A program made the translations under genes and the position numbers. A stretch of 64,000 nt of DNA. Source: Rotaria sordida (Eukaryota; Rotifera; Eurotatoria; Philodinida; Philodinidae). Below are positions 11,899 through 26,899 of this stretch, piece after piece (the first letter of the stretch is position 1; every line of letters starts with the position of its first letter). The stretch spans positions 29,763-93,762 of the forward strand of contig CAJNOL010000922.1 in the NCBI GenBank assembly GCA_905250125.1, in the 5' to 3' direction. The notes under the pieces are model-generated. The model was not told the DNA's origin, made no database searches, and worked only from the letters and a program-made list of their open reading frames with translations.

Positions 11899-14680
11899 AT
11901 GAATATAATCATATGTTTGATTATATTATGTCATTTATTTATAAATCAAATACAAACAGAACAATGTGAATTAACATTAAATGATGATATTCAATTGACA
12001 ACAAATATATTTTTTCAATCACGACGTTTTTGTAGTTCATATGGTTTTCGTGCAAAAAATACACATCAAATATTTATATCAGGTCGTTTAGTTGATTATA
12101 AAAGTCATTGTAAACGAAGTATAAATAATGCAAATATTGAAATAATACATGTAGAACCAAATTTTCGTTCAATTTGTCATGAACTTAATTATCCGAATTC
12201 AGATGGTTATTTTTATTTATCAACTTTAGTAACAATTCCATTAACTGAACAACTTTTCTTACGTGTAACATCACCTGATTATGAAACAATTATTAAAGAA
12301 ATTATTTTACCATCATCACAAAATATTATTCTCAATTGGCAAATTGTTTTAACACCAACTATTGAACCACGACAGCAACAACAACAACAACAAATGAATT
12401 CTATGATTGATTCTCTTATATCTCAAATGACATTAGATGAAAAAATTGGTCAATTAAATCTTGTTACAGTTGGTTTTGATATAACTGGTCCAATTGTAAG
12501 TCAAAACGTTGATGAAAATATTCGTAATGGTCTTGTTGGTGGTGTATTTAATACTTATACACCAAAAGCTGTTCGTGCATTACAAGAACTTGCTATGAAT
12601 AGTACACGTTTAAAAATTCCATTAATTTTTGGCTATGATGTTATTCATGGACATAAAACTATTTTTCCAATATCATTAGGTATAAGTACAACATGGGATA
12701 TGGCATTAATAGAACAAAGTGCACGTATTGCTGCTCAAGAAGCAACAGCTGATGGTCTTAATTGGGTTTTTTCACCAATGGTTGATATAGCACGTGATCC
12801 ACGTTGGGGAAGAATATCTGAAGGTGCTGGTGAAGATCCTTGGTTAGGTAGTCAAATAGGTGCTGCTATGGTACGTGGTTATCAAGGATCTGATTTAGCG
12901 CGTTCGAATACAGCTATGGCATGTGTTAAACATTTTGCTTTCTATGGTGGTGCAGAAGCAGGTCGTGATTATAATACAGTTGATATGAGTCGTATAACAA
13001 TGTATCAAAATTTTCTTCCACCTTATCAAGCAGCTATTAATGCTGGTGCAGGTAGTGTAATGACAGCATTTAATGAAGTTGATAGTATACCAGCATCAGC
13101 TAATCGTTGGTTATTACAAGATTTATTACGTGATCAATGGAAATTTAATGGATTTATTGTTACAGATTATACAGCAATTAATGAAATGATTCAACATGGT
13201 ATAGGTGATCTACAAGAAGTTAGTGCTCGTGCATTAAATGCTGGTGTTGATATGGATATGGTTGGTGAAGGATTTTTAACAACATTAAAAAAATCTTTCA
13301 ATGAAAAAAAAATCACTGAACATACAATAAATCAAGCATGTCGTCGTATACTTGAAGCAAAATATAAATTAGGTTTATTTGATGATCCCTATCGTTATTG
13401 TGATGAATCACGTATAGAAACAGATATATTTACATATGAAAATCGTTTAGCAGCAAAAGATTTAGCTCGTCGTTCATTTGTTCTTCTTAAAACTGATCGA
13501 AAAACATTACCATTAGCAAGAACAAATTTAAATCTTGCACTTGTTGGTCCATTAGCTGATGATCATAGAAATTTAATTGGTAGTTGGAGTGCTGCTGGTG
13601 ATTGGCGACAAACAATTAGTGTTCGTGATGGTATTAATAAACTTCTTGGAAATCAAATACAAGTTTTATATGCAAAAGGATCAAATCTTATTGAAGATGT
13701 ATCTTTACTTCAACAATTAAATGCACATGGTGGTGAAATTGTTTTAGATGAACGATCTGCTCAAGAAATGATTGATGAAGCTGTAGAAATATCAAACAAA
13801 TCTGATATTATTGTTGCTGTTATCGGTGAAACACAAGGTATGACAGGTGAAGCAGCAAGTCGAGCAGATATTAGCATACCAGAATGTCAAAAACGTTTAC
13901 TTAAAGCATTATTTGATACAGGTAAACCAGTTGTTATTGTATTAATGAATGGTCGACCAATGACATTAACATGGGAAAATGAACATGCAGCAGCAATTTT
14001 AGAAACATGGTTTGCTGGTACAGAAACTGGTAATGCTATTGCTGAAGTACTTTTTGGTTTTTATAATCCAGCTGGTAAACTTACAACAACATTTCCTCGT
14101 CATATTGGACAAATTCCATTATATTATAATCATAAAAATACTGGACGACCATTTAATGCAACTCAAGTGACTGAAAAATATAAAGTAAATAAAAACAAAA
14201 GAATTTATTTAATTTCAAATGTTTTAAAATATGTTTTTTTTTTTGTTATTTCTAATTTAGAGTCGTTATTTAGATGTACCTAATGAACCATTGTATCCAT
14301 TTGGCCATGGTCTTAGTTATACATCATTTAATTTTGATCCAATATCTGTTGATAAAAATGAACTTCGTGGTGATTCTGATCGTTTAACTGTACGTATTCG
14401 TATACATAATACTGGTGCATATGCTGGTGAAGAAGTTATTCAATTATATATAAGTGATCCAGCAGCAAGTGTAACACGAGCTGTACGTGAATTAAAAAAT
14501 TTTAAAAAAATCTTTCTTCGATCACAACAAGAAGAAGAAATTTCATTTATTATAACAACAAATGATTTAAAATTTTTTAATACTGATCTAGATTATATTT
14601 GGGAAGAAGGAGATTTTATTATTCATATTGGTCCTGATTCAGTTAATACTCAATCAGTACGAATTAAATGGCTCAAATAG
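11899..14680 (+). CDS. Secreted GH3 beta-glucosidase (BglX-like) with an N-terminal extra domain
   Basis: Two exons, 11899-14184 and 14261-14680, give 901 aa. The junction restores YKSRYLDVPNEPLYPFGHG. Residues 1-21 are a signal peptide. Residues about 22-160 form an extra Cys-containing beta-rich domain (ISGRLVDYKS, NSDGYFYLSTL) resembling transthyretin-like or intradiol-dioxygenase-like folds. A short poly-Q linker follows. The GH3 barrel starts at SQMTLDEKIGQLNLV and contains DPRWGR, SEGAGEDPWL, VKHFAFYGG and the nucleophile motif IVTDYTAI (Asp423 by my count). The C-terminal sandwich includes GEAASRADI and PLYPFGHGLSYT, and a fibronectin-III-like tail ends the protein. It should hydrolyse beta-linked glucosides or oligosaccharides outside the cell or in the gut or lysosome. 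The closest family I recall is bacterial periplasmic BglX, so horizontal acquisition is likely. An AATAAA lies at about 14825. Confidence 0.93.
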
Positions 14681-17600
14681 AGAACTACAATAGAAAACAA
14701 ACCGTTACACTTTTTTTTAAAATTCATGATGAACAAAAAAAAAAGATTTTGAAAAACACAATAAGATTTTTTATTTTATTTTTTTCTTCAATTCATATAA
14801 AATTCTTAATTTCGTATTTAGATTAATAAACGTATATCTGTAATAGAGTATATTCGAATTCAATATAATTGTATCACATCAAGTTTTCAATTGATTTAAA
14901 CGAAATATTTTAAATTTTTCTCTTTCAAATTTTCATCATTTACTATTATTCAAAATTTTCTATCAACTTTTAAACTTATTTGAAATACTTCTTTTGCATT
15001 AAATTTTAATTGTTAGAAAATAATATTTCGAGATTTTTGCTCTGTCAAACAAATAAGAAGATTAAAGCCAATCTAATATTTGCGTTATGGAAATTAAGTT
15101 CTGACATTTTTTTGAATTACATGCTATTAAAAAAAATAGTACTATTGTAAAAAGCCTTGAATATGTCAACGAGAAATTGATCGGATACTTAGTAAAAACA
15201 AAACATCGATGTTACTAATATTTTACTGATAAAAAAAATCAATTCATTTTTCATAAACAAAAATTCTATTTTTTTTTATCAACATCGAAGAATTAAAAAA
15301 AAAAAAGAGAGACAAGAATCTTAAAAATTTTAAAATATAAAAATTTCTTAATTCGAATATATCAAATGATATTAATTGTTTAATATATATAAGTAATGTG
15401 TGTGTCCAAAGTATAGATATTGACGCTTTCACAATCATCTATATTATGCCCTCATGTCGTGCGTTTGTTTCGCACTTGTTATTATTTCAAACAGCTTTTT
15501 TTTTTCGAATATAGTGAAGTGCTTATATATAATACTGTATATTTTTAAACGCGATGAGTATGGCAAAGATCAACATTCTCTTCAATAAGTTCATTTGTTC
15601 TTTTCACTTCCATTAAACAATATGAATGATAGATGATTATTGTATGTATTTTGTCCTTGGAAAAAACTTTTTTTTTTTGTAAATTTCGTTCTCTATTTTA
15701 ATAATTCATTCGATTTATCTCTTTATCAACGTTTCAAATTTCTTCTAACATATTTAATTCAAAAGATTGTCCCGCCTTTTTTGTTCTTAACACGCATACA
15801 TATGAATGGGTCATTTGACAAGCTTTTTTAATCGGATATTATTCCATTTCTTTTCTATTTTTAACTCATTATTCAATAGATTTTACATCATGCATTGTTA
15901 AAAATCTTTATAGTATATCATATAGAAATGACATTGAACACTTTCGTTTCTTTATAAGCATAGTATGTTAGTATGTACGTGTGTCATACACGGTTGATTT
16001 TTTTTTTCTTTTTTTTTTCTTTCAAAGTATAACGATTGATTGAAGAAAGACATAGAAGAGAAGTATAGGTAATTTGCTACACGAATCAAACTTCAATTGT
16101 TCGGCTGAATAACGTGGCCAATCGACATATACATAAACGTCGTAAATTATAGCCTATGAGACGAAAGAAGAGAGAGGTGATTGTCAAGAGATAACATACG
16201 TGCATACAGTGTAAACGTCAATATACATATGTAATTAGTACATATATGAATATATATACATACACGCATTATTTGTACCAATATGTTTAGGCAAGAGACA
16301 CACTTGACTTAAAAAATAAAAAAAGAACGAAAACTCAAAAAAAACAAAATTCTTGTATTTTTTTTCTTGGACATGGATAAAGATAAATAAAATACTTCTT
16401 TTTTTTTTTTTAATATAGTAGTACTATACATCTAAGATGAGAAAGAGACATCATTTGTTTGTCTACACTTTTAAGAATAACTACTAGTGAAATATATTTG
16501 TTAAACTGCAGACAACAAAAAAATCAAAAGGCTATTCGATACTTTTATCTTTTCTTTCTGTTTTTTTTCACGTTTTCTTTTTTTTTCTATTACTCTTTTT
16601 GTTTGTATGAAGGAAGCCTTTCTTTTTTTGCTCACTTATTCTTCTATTCAAATCTGAAATGTCACTTTCTCTTGTTGAGAATATTTATAACTACAGGAGC
16701 ACAGATTCTATGTTTACTCGGCAGATGACATTGTCCATTTCTTTTTTCTCTTTTCTTTATGTCTACTATAACTAATTGTCTTAATTCATAATTTATTCAC
16801 ATAATGTAGACTTATGTCGGTTCAATGTATGTTGACGAAACAAACACAACACTTGATTTATTTGTTAAACGATTTTTTTCTTCTGTACTTGAGTAAAACA
16901 AAAAAAAAGAAAGAAGAAGAAAGGTGCCGGTTAGTAATTTTTCATGAAATATTTAAAGAACAGGCCGTCATTCATAGGAACAGTAATATTTCAATCAAAT
17001 AAAACATGTTCAATTTGTCAAATGAACCACCGGATTTGAAAAGAAAAAGATGATTATGAGACTAGCAAGATTGCAATTAGACCAAAAAAAAACGTATACT
17101 GGCAAGTGTCAAAGTCAAACGAAAGAAACATGTGAATATGTAGTGAGGTGCGAAGACAACTTGCTGTGATGATCGGTTAATGGGACTAATTTGAAAGAGA
17201 GCTCTTCTCAGTCAGCATGATCCGTTCATTCAGTTTTCACGCACGATTCTATATATATTACAAAGGTTTTGTTAACAGAAGTTGTGATACTCTGCTTATA
17301 TTTCTTTGCCATCATCTCTCTAATATAATATGATGCTTTACATTTACACTTCGATTATTGCAGAAGGAAAAAGAGATCTGTTGCTTCTCATTTTCTTTCT
17401 TTCTTTCTTTCTGTTTTTCTCTCTTTTCTTTATACTCGTCTACTTATTTTTCATTGGCTCTGCCGTTCGTTTTATCGTGCCACCAATCGTGACCATTCTA
17501 ATTATCCATTCCGTTCGAGGACAAGACCGATGACGTTGAGTAGAAAAGAAATAATACAGAGAGAAAAAAAAGAAAAGAGAGAAGTATTGATCGTACCTTA

Positions 17601-18770
17601 ATTAACCTTTTCTGTTCTGATCCAGAGTGTTAGTAATGGTAGTGAGGTTCGGACATGAAGAAAAAGAGAGAAATTGGTAATCGAGCACCAATAGCAACCG
17701 AGAGAGAATAAGAGAACCTTTCTTCGTCTCGTGTATGCGCGTTTATTAGGCGATGGCTGTCTTATAGCTATTATGAAGTAAAGGCAATGTAGAGAAGAGA
17801 AAAGAAAACAGTATGATAGAAAGAAAATGATACTGAAACTCAATTCGACGAGAACGAGAATAAGAATAAGAAAAAAAAATGAGAGAAAGAAAGAAAGAAG
17901 CGAGAAAGAACAACATCAAGACATAGAGACACTCTACCCACCACCGAGAAAATGATATACATCCAACCTGCGCGCGAGCCAGCGAAAAAGAGAAGAAGCC
18001 AGAGAGAGAAAAAAATATATATATTCACTACCTCTTGCAACACTTAACGGTACATTGCGTTAAAAAGCAACGAGAAACAGAGAAGGAGAGAGAGGGAGAA
18101 AAAGAAAGAGCACAAAGAAATATCGACACACATACGACAAGTGATACCGACAGTCGATAATCCTTCTTTTTTTTTGTCTATCTTCTTATCCTAATGCTCG
18201 ATTGATTTTGGACAAAACACGACAATTTATAAAAACACATTTGACAGGTTTGTCTCTATTAATTATAATTGATCAATTTAAATCAACACAGACTAACCAA
18301 GAACAAACAATATCAATAATCATTTTTTTTTTATTAGTGTTTTTATTTATTTCTAGAAAGTTATTCCACTTTTTGACCTAATCATATAAAAAGCCGTCAA
18401 AACGTTATCACTCAAGACTTTACTTCCAGCGCCACGTCCGCTTTTAGCGAACGTTGGCCTGGTTACATCTTCATCATCACCCATACCAACACACAAAACA
18501 AAAACATCTATTAGTCGATCACCATCATCATCATCATCATCATCAACAAATTCATCAAATTCATCCTCATCCGGTTCAACAAGATCCCGTTCTCGATCAC
18601 CAATTTCTCGTCGTTCACGTTCACCAACACCTGATAAACCACCAACACCATCATCATCAACACCTCCTGTTACAATCAATAATTCCAATGTATCATCATC
18701 ATTATTACAACAACAAGCAGCTGCAGCAGCTGTACTTTTTTCTAGTAGTTCACTTAGTTCATTATTACCT
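14681..18770. other. Long non-coding 5' domain of the SIX gene
   Basis: About 4 kb with pyrimidine tracts, short GA runs and no exon I can place. From 18390 the sequence is open in the SIX reading frame and encodes a Ser- and Arg/Ser-rich stretch ([20 protein letters not shown]), but no in-frame ATG precedes 18771. A plausible acceptor (TTATTTCTAG, ending 18355) lies just upstream. Either an upstream exon supplies the start or this stretch is 5' UTR. The size is unusual beside the tightly packed genes elsewhere and suggests cis-regulatory DNA. Confidence 0.5.
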
Positions 18771-19556
<786 letters not shown>

Positions 19557-21426
19557 AGAGCAACATAAAACAAAACAAAAAACGCACACACAAAAAAAAA
19601 AATTCGTCTCCCGGTGCTCTCTCGGTAAGGGAGACTCTCTTTGTATCTATATATATTTTCTGTCTCTCGCTCTTCTTCTTCTTCTTCTTGTTCTTCTTTT
19701 TTTTTGTGTTCAGTGACATTTTCTTCGTTTTCTTTTTTTTTTGCTGTTGTTGTTTGCTATTCTATTACTATTACTATCACCTAGCTTTTCTTTTTGTCTC
19801 TTTGATTCGGATGTTTTCTTTTTTTTCGTCTTTTGATTTTTTGCGTTTCTGAACAACCAATTTGTCGAATCATAAAAACAAAAAAAAAAGAAATAAAACA
19901 TATATATCAATTATGAGAAAAGAAAGCCTATATGGATGGATACAATGGCCGTGTAATTGACAAATGTTTCATTGCTCTCGTATGCCAGTTGATAAACACA
20001 TCAACGTTTGTTTTCACTAGATCGTCTCTCTAATCGTTTGAGCGAGCGTATGCAGCTCCGTTCTCTTTCTCTTGTAATTATCCGATTCGCACGGATAAAC
20101 ATGCCGCTAGCCAGAGAGACACAGACAGACGATTTACTTATCCCCTTTTTTTTTCTACTAACTTGTCGTTTTTTTTCTCTCTCTCTTTCTCTGCTGCTAA
20201 TATTTATCATTGACATCTCTTTCTCATAGAGAGATAGAGAAAAATTGGGATAATCATTATAATTGATGCTTGTCTTATTCTTTGTATTAAACAAAACAAA
20301 ATTATTCATACATATTACTTTTTATTTTGACAAGCTATTTCTTAATAGAGAATTGAAAAATAGAAGAACTATTTTTCTGAAATCGATTTTGAGAGATCAT
20401 TTATATGTTGTATTTGATGATTGGTTGGAAAAAAAAGAAAAGAAAAGGTTTAATCAGGCGGTAAATGCATCGAATCAGATTTGTTGAGAGAAACAAAAAT
20501 CAATGATGATATAGCGTGCAGTCAAGGAGAAGGCCGACACATTTATACTAATTGCAATAGTTCGTTATGTAAACGCTTCTTCTTTTTTTATTTTCAACAT
20601 GTTAAGTGATTGAACAGATGATCAAGAGAACAGTTCACCAAGGGGTGCCAACTTTTTCTATATTTGATCTGAAAATTTCATATTTATTATTATTATTATT
20701 TTTTTTCGTCGTTTCTTTTTCAAATTAATTACTAATTTGATGTATATGTGTATGTGAAATAAAAAGGATGTTTCGATGTTTAATAATGATGTAATCGTTG
20801 TCATCATTATCAACACTCTGACGTTATCAATATATCTATCTTCCTATCTAACTATCTCGCTTGTGTATGTGTCGATCACTTGTCACCTTGATCATCTTTT
20901 TTTTAACGTAAAAATCACACAAGTTATATCTTCAGGGATACAAGACTTTTTTTTGACGAAAGGTTTTGATAAGTATAAATTTTTTGATCTGGGTTGTCAT
21001 GGGTCAAATTCATGTAAATACTACTAGCAAATAAAAAAGTTTGTTTTGTTTAACAATCTTATTAGAAAAATAAACTTTTGTATGCATTTTTTATTTTATT
21101 AAATTCAATGCTGTCATTATAGTTTGACAACAAAAAAAACCAGAATCGATAGAAGGAATTTCTTTCTTTTTGTTTTTTTCGTTCGAAAGAAAATAGAAGA
21201 AATTATTTAATCGTCAATCTTATTGATAATCTAAATATATGAACAAAAGAAACATGCAATCATTTGTATATATAGTGTTCATGTTTCACATCCTCAGGGT
21301 GTGAGATGATAATGAAGATTGCTTCATTGTTGTTGTTGTCGTTGTTATTCTTGACGAATTAGAATGGCAACTGATGAAAGATCTAGTATGCAACAAGGAA
21401 AAAAATCTGACAGAGATAATTATCCA

Positions 21427-21460
<34 letters not shown>

Positions 21461-24400
21461 AGGACAAGTGGTAATGTCTGAACGAGAGGCAGATAGAGAA
21501 CTCGTCAACTATCTAACTAACACAAGAGTATGTGTCTGCTGAAGGCATTAATCTGTGGTGAATTTCCAAGTAATCGAATTGATTATAAATCAGTCGACGA
21601 GAAGGAGAACGATCTGCCGCTAGGCAGACAGAATGAAGAATCAGATTTCATCAGACGCGCGCGAATGCGGATGTGAAGACGTTTATTTTTTAGAACGCAC
21701 AAGAATGCGGAAGCTGTTTCTATGTTATATTACGCTCTCGATCTTTGAAGGCGGAGAAGAACAAGAAGAAAAAACTCGAAATAGTTAGTAAGAAAAAGCA
21801 AAAGAACCTAGGATGAATGATTCTATCATCTTCAGACATGGATGATTAGCTACATAGACGAATACAAGACCTCTATTCTCTCTATGTATGTGCGTCACTG
21901 GGTGTTAAATTGTGACGCGTTGTCGATGATAGAAGGAAATAGAAAGATAATCTTGTTAGCTGCATCGACCGATCATCATCACCATCATTATTATTATTAC
22001 TATAGACCATCAGTGTAAAATGACAGTAGAAAAAAGAGACTGATTGATTTCCGTATCCAGATGTCCAAAAGAAAAAAAAAAAAGAAAGACGACCAAATGA
22101 AAATCTGTCGATAATAACTAGGATAACTTATCAATCAATAATTGTCAAATACTAATAAAATAGTATCTTTTTGATTCCGAATCTCATATATAAAATCATT
22201 TTCTTTTTTTGTGTCTATATTTATACACAGTAAAATAATTTGAACAAACATTAGTGTACAAGTCAGTTTTGATCATCATTCCGATTGTATCCATTGAGCA
22301 GCAGTTCTTCTCAGCATGAGCTTAAATAAATAGACTAATCAATACACATAACATTATTTGTCCTGATTAATGAATGAATGAATGAATAAATACACCAGAG
22401 CGTATATAACATATACATTATCAAATCTTTTTCTTTATGACTTGTTGATCTTTAAAAAAGACTAATTTTAACATTCTTTTTTTACTCATTGAACAGGTGT
22501 TAGATGTGTGCACTTCGTCTAATCAGTGATCATCATCATCAACATATTGAGAACGTAAAGCACAAGGCGTCAATTGGTAAACATTTTGTTTTCACACTTT
22601 CTTTTTCTTTTCAACAATGTTTGATCCTTCGTTTTGTCGTTGTCGGACAAGCCTCAAGGGATTTCTGTTGTCCGCATTGGAACTGTCGATCAAAAAGAAA
22701 TAAAATGGAAACGACAGAGTAAAAATATTGACAAGCATTCATCGGTACATTTATGTGTGTGTGAGAGAGAGAGAGAAAGAAGGGCCTAATGCAATTCGAG
22801 TATTATTGATAGTTTCTAACTAAGACGAATGACAAATATTATCTTATACATATGTATTATATATATATATATATATGTTGTGTTTGACGGTTGAAAATCA
22901 GTATTGAACGATGACAAGTGGAAATAAGGAAAGAGAATATACAGAGTTCTATTTGTCTACGTAATGGATGAGATGGCCGTAAGCTACGTCGACTTGCTCA
23001 CTTTTGTGTTTTTTTTTAATCTGTTTAACAGTCAAAAGACAGAAATATAAAAGAATAATAATGATAATAAGGATTATTTTATTGTCCAATCAACAAAAAA
23101 GAAAACTTTTATAATATAACAAATCCAAAAATTCTGTTTTTTTTGTGCTTTTAACTTCTTGTTCATCTTCTAGTCATTGAAATTGCTTTTGGATATTTTT
23201 GATATTTTACCAGAAAATTAATCATTTTAACCTATTCGATAAGTATAAGTGCTCTCAATAAATCTTTCGAGCATAAACGATGCGAACAGCATGTCAATGT
23301 TCTACAATTGTTTATGTGGATGATGTTCGAATGGTTGACTGATTCGACACTCTCAGATAACATTGGTTTTATCTTGTATTTCTCAAATGTGTTATTTAGA
23401 ACGTTGTCTTTAACATTAAAAATTAGTAATAAGTAGAATAGACAGATGTTCAAGCGTAAGTCGAGTATCTCATTAGAAAAACGCCAAGCGCGCGAGAGAG
23501 AGAGAAAGAAAACGAGATGTACTCCTTCATTTTTTTTTCAATCGCTATAATGAACTCTCAACATCATCTGTACACATGCTACTGTGAATGAGACTCAATG
23601 TCATAATATTATGTTGTTCAACTATACTTTAATATTGTATTGAAAGAAAAAATTAACTTCAATTTGACTTTTCAATTTATATACACTCGACATATTCTTT
23701 TTCCAAAATATATAACAGTGTTTAAAATGATTTTTATTTTGAATAGAAATCAATGATTGTACATGGTGAGCTCACACACATTGAGGTTAACTGTGTAAAG
23801 AGCAATGAGACTTACAACAGCAGGGAATCTGTTTAATAAGAAGAATAAGATTGAAACATTTGCACACGTTATGTGACGCACATCTATCAATGTGTTGTCT
23901 AGATCGATAATGATATCTTGTGTGACTCTAACACTTCATTAGAAAAGATGATGTTAGTATATCTCTTTTTTTTTTCTGTCAATGACTAAATGTAAAAAGG
24001 AAATGAGAATGCCACTATTTAATTTGACACACATATATACACTCTAATACTGAATCGTGCGCCATGCAATGAAGAACATGACATCCGTAAGACGCTCATG
24101 CACATTCGATGATAATGATGATTATGATTTTAGTACGGTAAAGGTGTGTGTGTATGTGTGCGTGTGTGTGTACTTTGCGCGAGAACGAGCAAATTCCGTT
24201 TGACAAACGTTTCCGATCTATGAACGGTCGTATCTTCTACTTATTTGACAACGAAATGAAGTGCATGAGATGAAGGTATTAAAAGAGGAAATTGATCGTT
24301 TCCGTTAAAAAAATAGATATAAAAGTAACACACACATACACATATTGCACTTCATTTTTACTTTACTATTTAAATCTTTCATCTTATTTCTAACAAGTAA

Positions 24401-26899
24401 ATTCATCGTATAAGTTAAATAGTTTTTCTATCGGCAATTTGTAATTTGTCACAAATAAATATCTTGTTAGTTATAACTATATTCTAAACACTTGTTATAA
24501 TCTATCTTAAGATAAGGAAATACTTTTGCTTTCCCTTCTTTCTTTCTTTTTTTTTCTCTCACACTCTTCATCTAATGATGAAGATCATCATCATTTGATG
24601 AAGAGATGCCTCTTATATATATATATTTCTACTGAATAAATGTTGTCAAATGTAGTCTTTCTCTTTTGCTTGTCATCATTTCCATTCAACTGACTGATTG
24701 AACTGAGAGTATAAGACGACGAAACATTGACGCGCATGTCGTGTAAGACTATAGTCTCTTGAGAGAGTAAGGCGAACGCGGATTATCATGACAGTTCGAT
24801 TGCTGATGAATGTTCTCGCGGGATAGAGAATAAGAAAAACGAGTTCGACTAAAGAACAACAGGCGATGAAGACGACAAGTGACATGCAACAATCTTTTTT
24901 CTATTGAGATGGATAAAAAAAATACACTATTGCTATTCGATACACATACACACATGTCGACACCAAATGGTTTATTCATGATTGCTTGCTTACTCTATTC
25001 TAAATGCAGATGAAAGAGATAGATAAAAAAGAAAAAAAAAGTACAAGAAAAGCACAGATGATGATTATGATGATGGTTCTCATTTTGTTTTCTTGCATGC
25101 ACATGCATAGACAACTATAAATGATTCTGCTTGATGAATAATAATAATAATAATAATAGTAATAATAGATGAATATCAAAAAATCTTTAAAGATTCATTT
25201 GACAATATTTGATATTGATTTTGATTTCATATTTATAAAGATTTTTAAATGGATATTGAATTTTTTCGAATAATACTACGCTAATAAAACATTAATTGTC
25301 TGTAATTTCAATGGAAAATAATTATGAAAAAAAAAGGAAACTTATGCATAATGACTGCTTATTTCGACTATGAAATGAATATTATATTCAGATTTCATTC
25401 AATAACTTTCGAGCTGATTATTGAAAAATAAAAAAATTCTCTGTACAAGTCTTCACGAAAATGTATACGAAATAATCTGTGTTTGCATTAAGCAAACTTA
25501 GAATATATCTGATTTTTTTTCATTAGACACAGTGTTCATTTTCATACCAATGACTTCTTCTGTGTCGATATTCGGAAATGATTTCCCAAAGTATTTTTAT
25601 GAATAAGCAAAAATAACATTTCAAATTTTTAGAGTAAAAAAAATCCAAGATAATGCAGTCATTATTCTACGATAGAGAATAAACCAAAAAATCCCTTCAG
25701 TGTTTTTATTGGAAAATAACTTAGCAGCATAATATATTTATATTTTACATGTCATCTATAAACCACGTAAAATTCGAAGACAAGAAAAATAATATCGATA
25801 AAAAAAAACATAAGCTTAAAGATCCTTTCATTTTGTTTTTGGTCGGAGTTTATTAATAAATGTTTACTATCATTGTTTGTTTCAAGATAATTATTTTAAG
25901 GACTGATTAGAGCTCTCTAAATTGCCTATCAGTAAATTATTCTTTGATATTTATTGTACAAATTGATATATTTTAGCGACTCGCTTCACGCCTATTCAAG
26001 GCTTTACAAAGGTGAGGAAAAGTCGAAGTCAAGGTTAACTTGGACGTCTTTGATGGGCGTATGCCTCGAAGAGACATCAATCGAATTTCGAAAAAAAACA
26101 TTAGTATGTACATTGAATACCAAAGAATGAAACTTACAATTCAAAACAACTTCTTGTATGAATTCTGACTTATTAGTCAGACATTTAGTTGACTCTGATC
26201 CAAGTCTCTCTAGTCAAAAATCATTTAAGGGAATAACTCTTCGGGAAAGTTTAGTACAAGCAACAAACTAATAAATTTCGTTATTTTTAGGCTTTGAAGT
26301 GTCTTGTCTATGGTTGTTTTTAAATTAAATTAGAGCTTGGCAAGTTCGAGTTGTGACTCGAATCAATGATTCAAAAAAAAGTAAAAGTTAATAATCCAAA
26401 ACCCAAATCAATTTCAGAAGAAATTGATGGTTTTCTACAAGAAGAAAATTTAACTAGTGGAAGTGTATAAAAAAAGAGTTGATTTTATTATTCTTATTTT
26501 GTGGATAAACTTCAACTGATTATGTCATTTTATTTTATGTGTTACTTTTCTTTTCTTGCGTATAAAAACTAGGAACTAAATATCGTTTAAGGAAAAACTT
26601 GCTGTTAATGTTCTTTATAAAAATGAATAGAAAATGAAAAAATAGCATGACTCACTCAGTCCTGAGTGAAATATTTTAATAGATAGTTTGCCAAAGAATT
26701 TTAAAGGAAAAGCTTTGATAAAAATCGAGAAACTTTTCGTTATTTAATTGACACAAGTTTTATTTGTACATAAACAAGCGACACTATTTCAACGTATCTT
26801 TATTTGTCCATGAATACAAACCAATGATATTTCTCAAGACATAGTTATCTTACCCATAAATTAAAATTTTGTTAAATTTCTACTGTTATACAAGTAATT
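19557..26899. other. 7.3-kb gene-free region 3' of the SIX gene
   Basis: I find no exon with coding character. The stretch opens with CT/T-rich tracts at 19660-19780 that are probably 3' UTR. It contains simple repeats (AT near 21430, GT near 24146-24175, GA near 22765) and AT-rich unique DNA. It is a candidate regulatory domain for the SIX gene. Confidence 0.5.
21429..21457. repeat. (AT)n microsatellite
   Basis: About fourteen consecutive AT dinucleotides in the gene-free region. Confidence 0.9.

Noticed and set aside
17330-18043. Several 60-80-codon frames rich in Phe, Leu and Ser, or Arg and Lys
   Set aside because: They arise from T-rich and GA-rich simple sequence in the SIX 5' region; there is no start context, splice support or domain.
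20001-20309. 102-codon minus-strand frame with RERERE runs
   Set aside because: Caused by a CT/GA simple repeat (CTCTCTCTCTTTCTCT), not by coding constraint.
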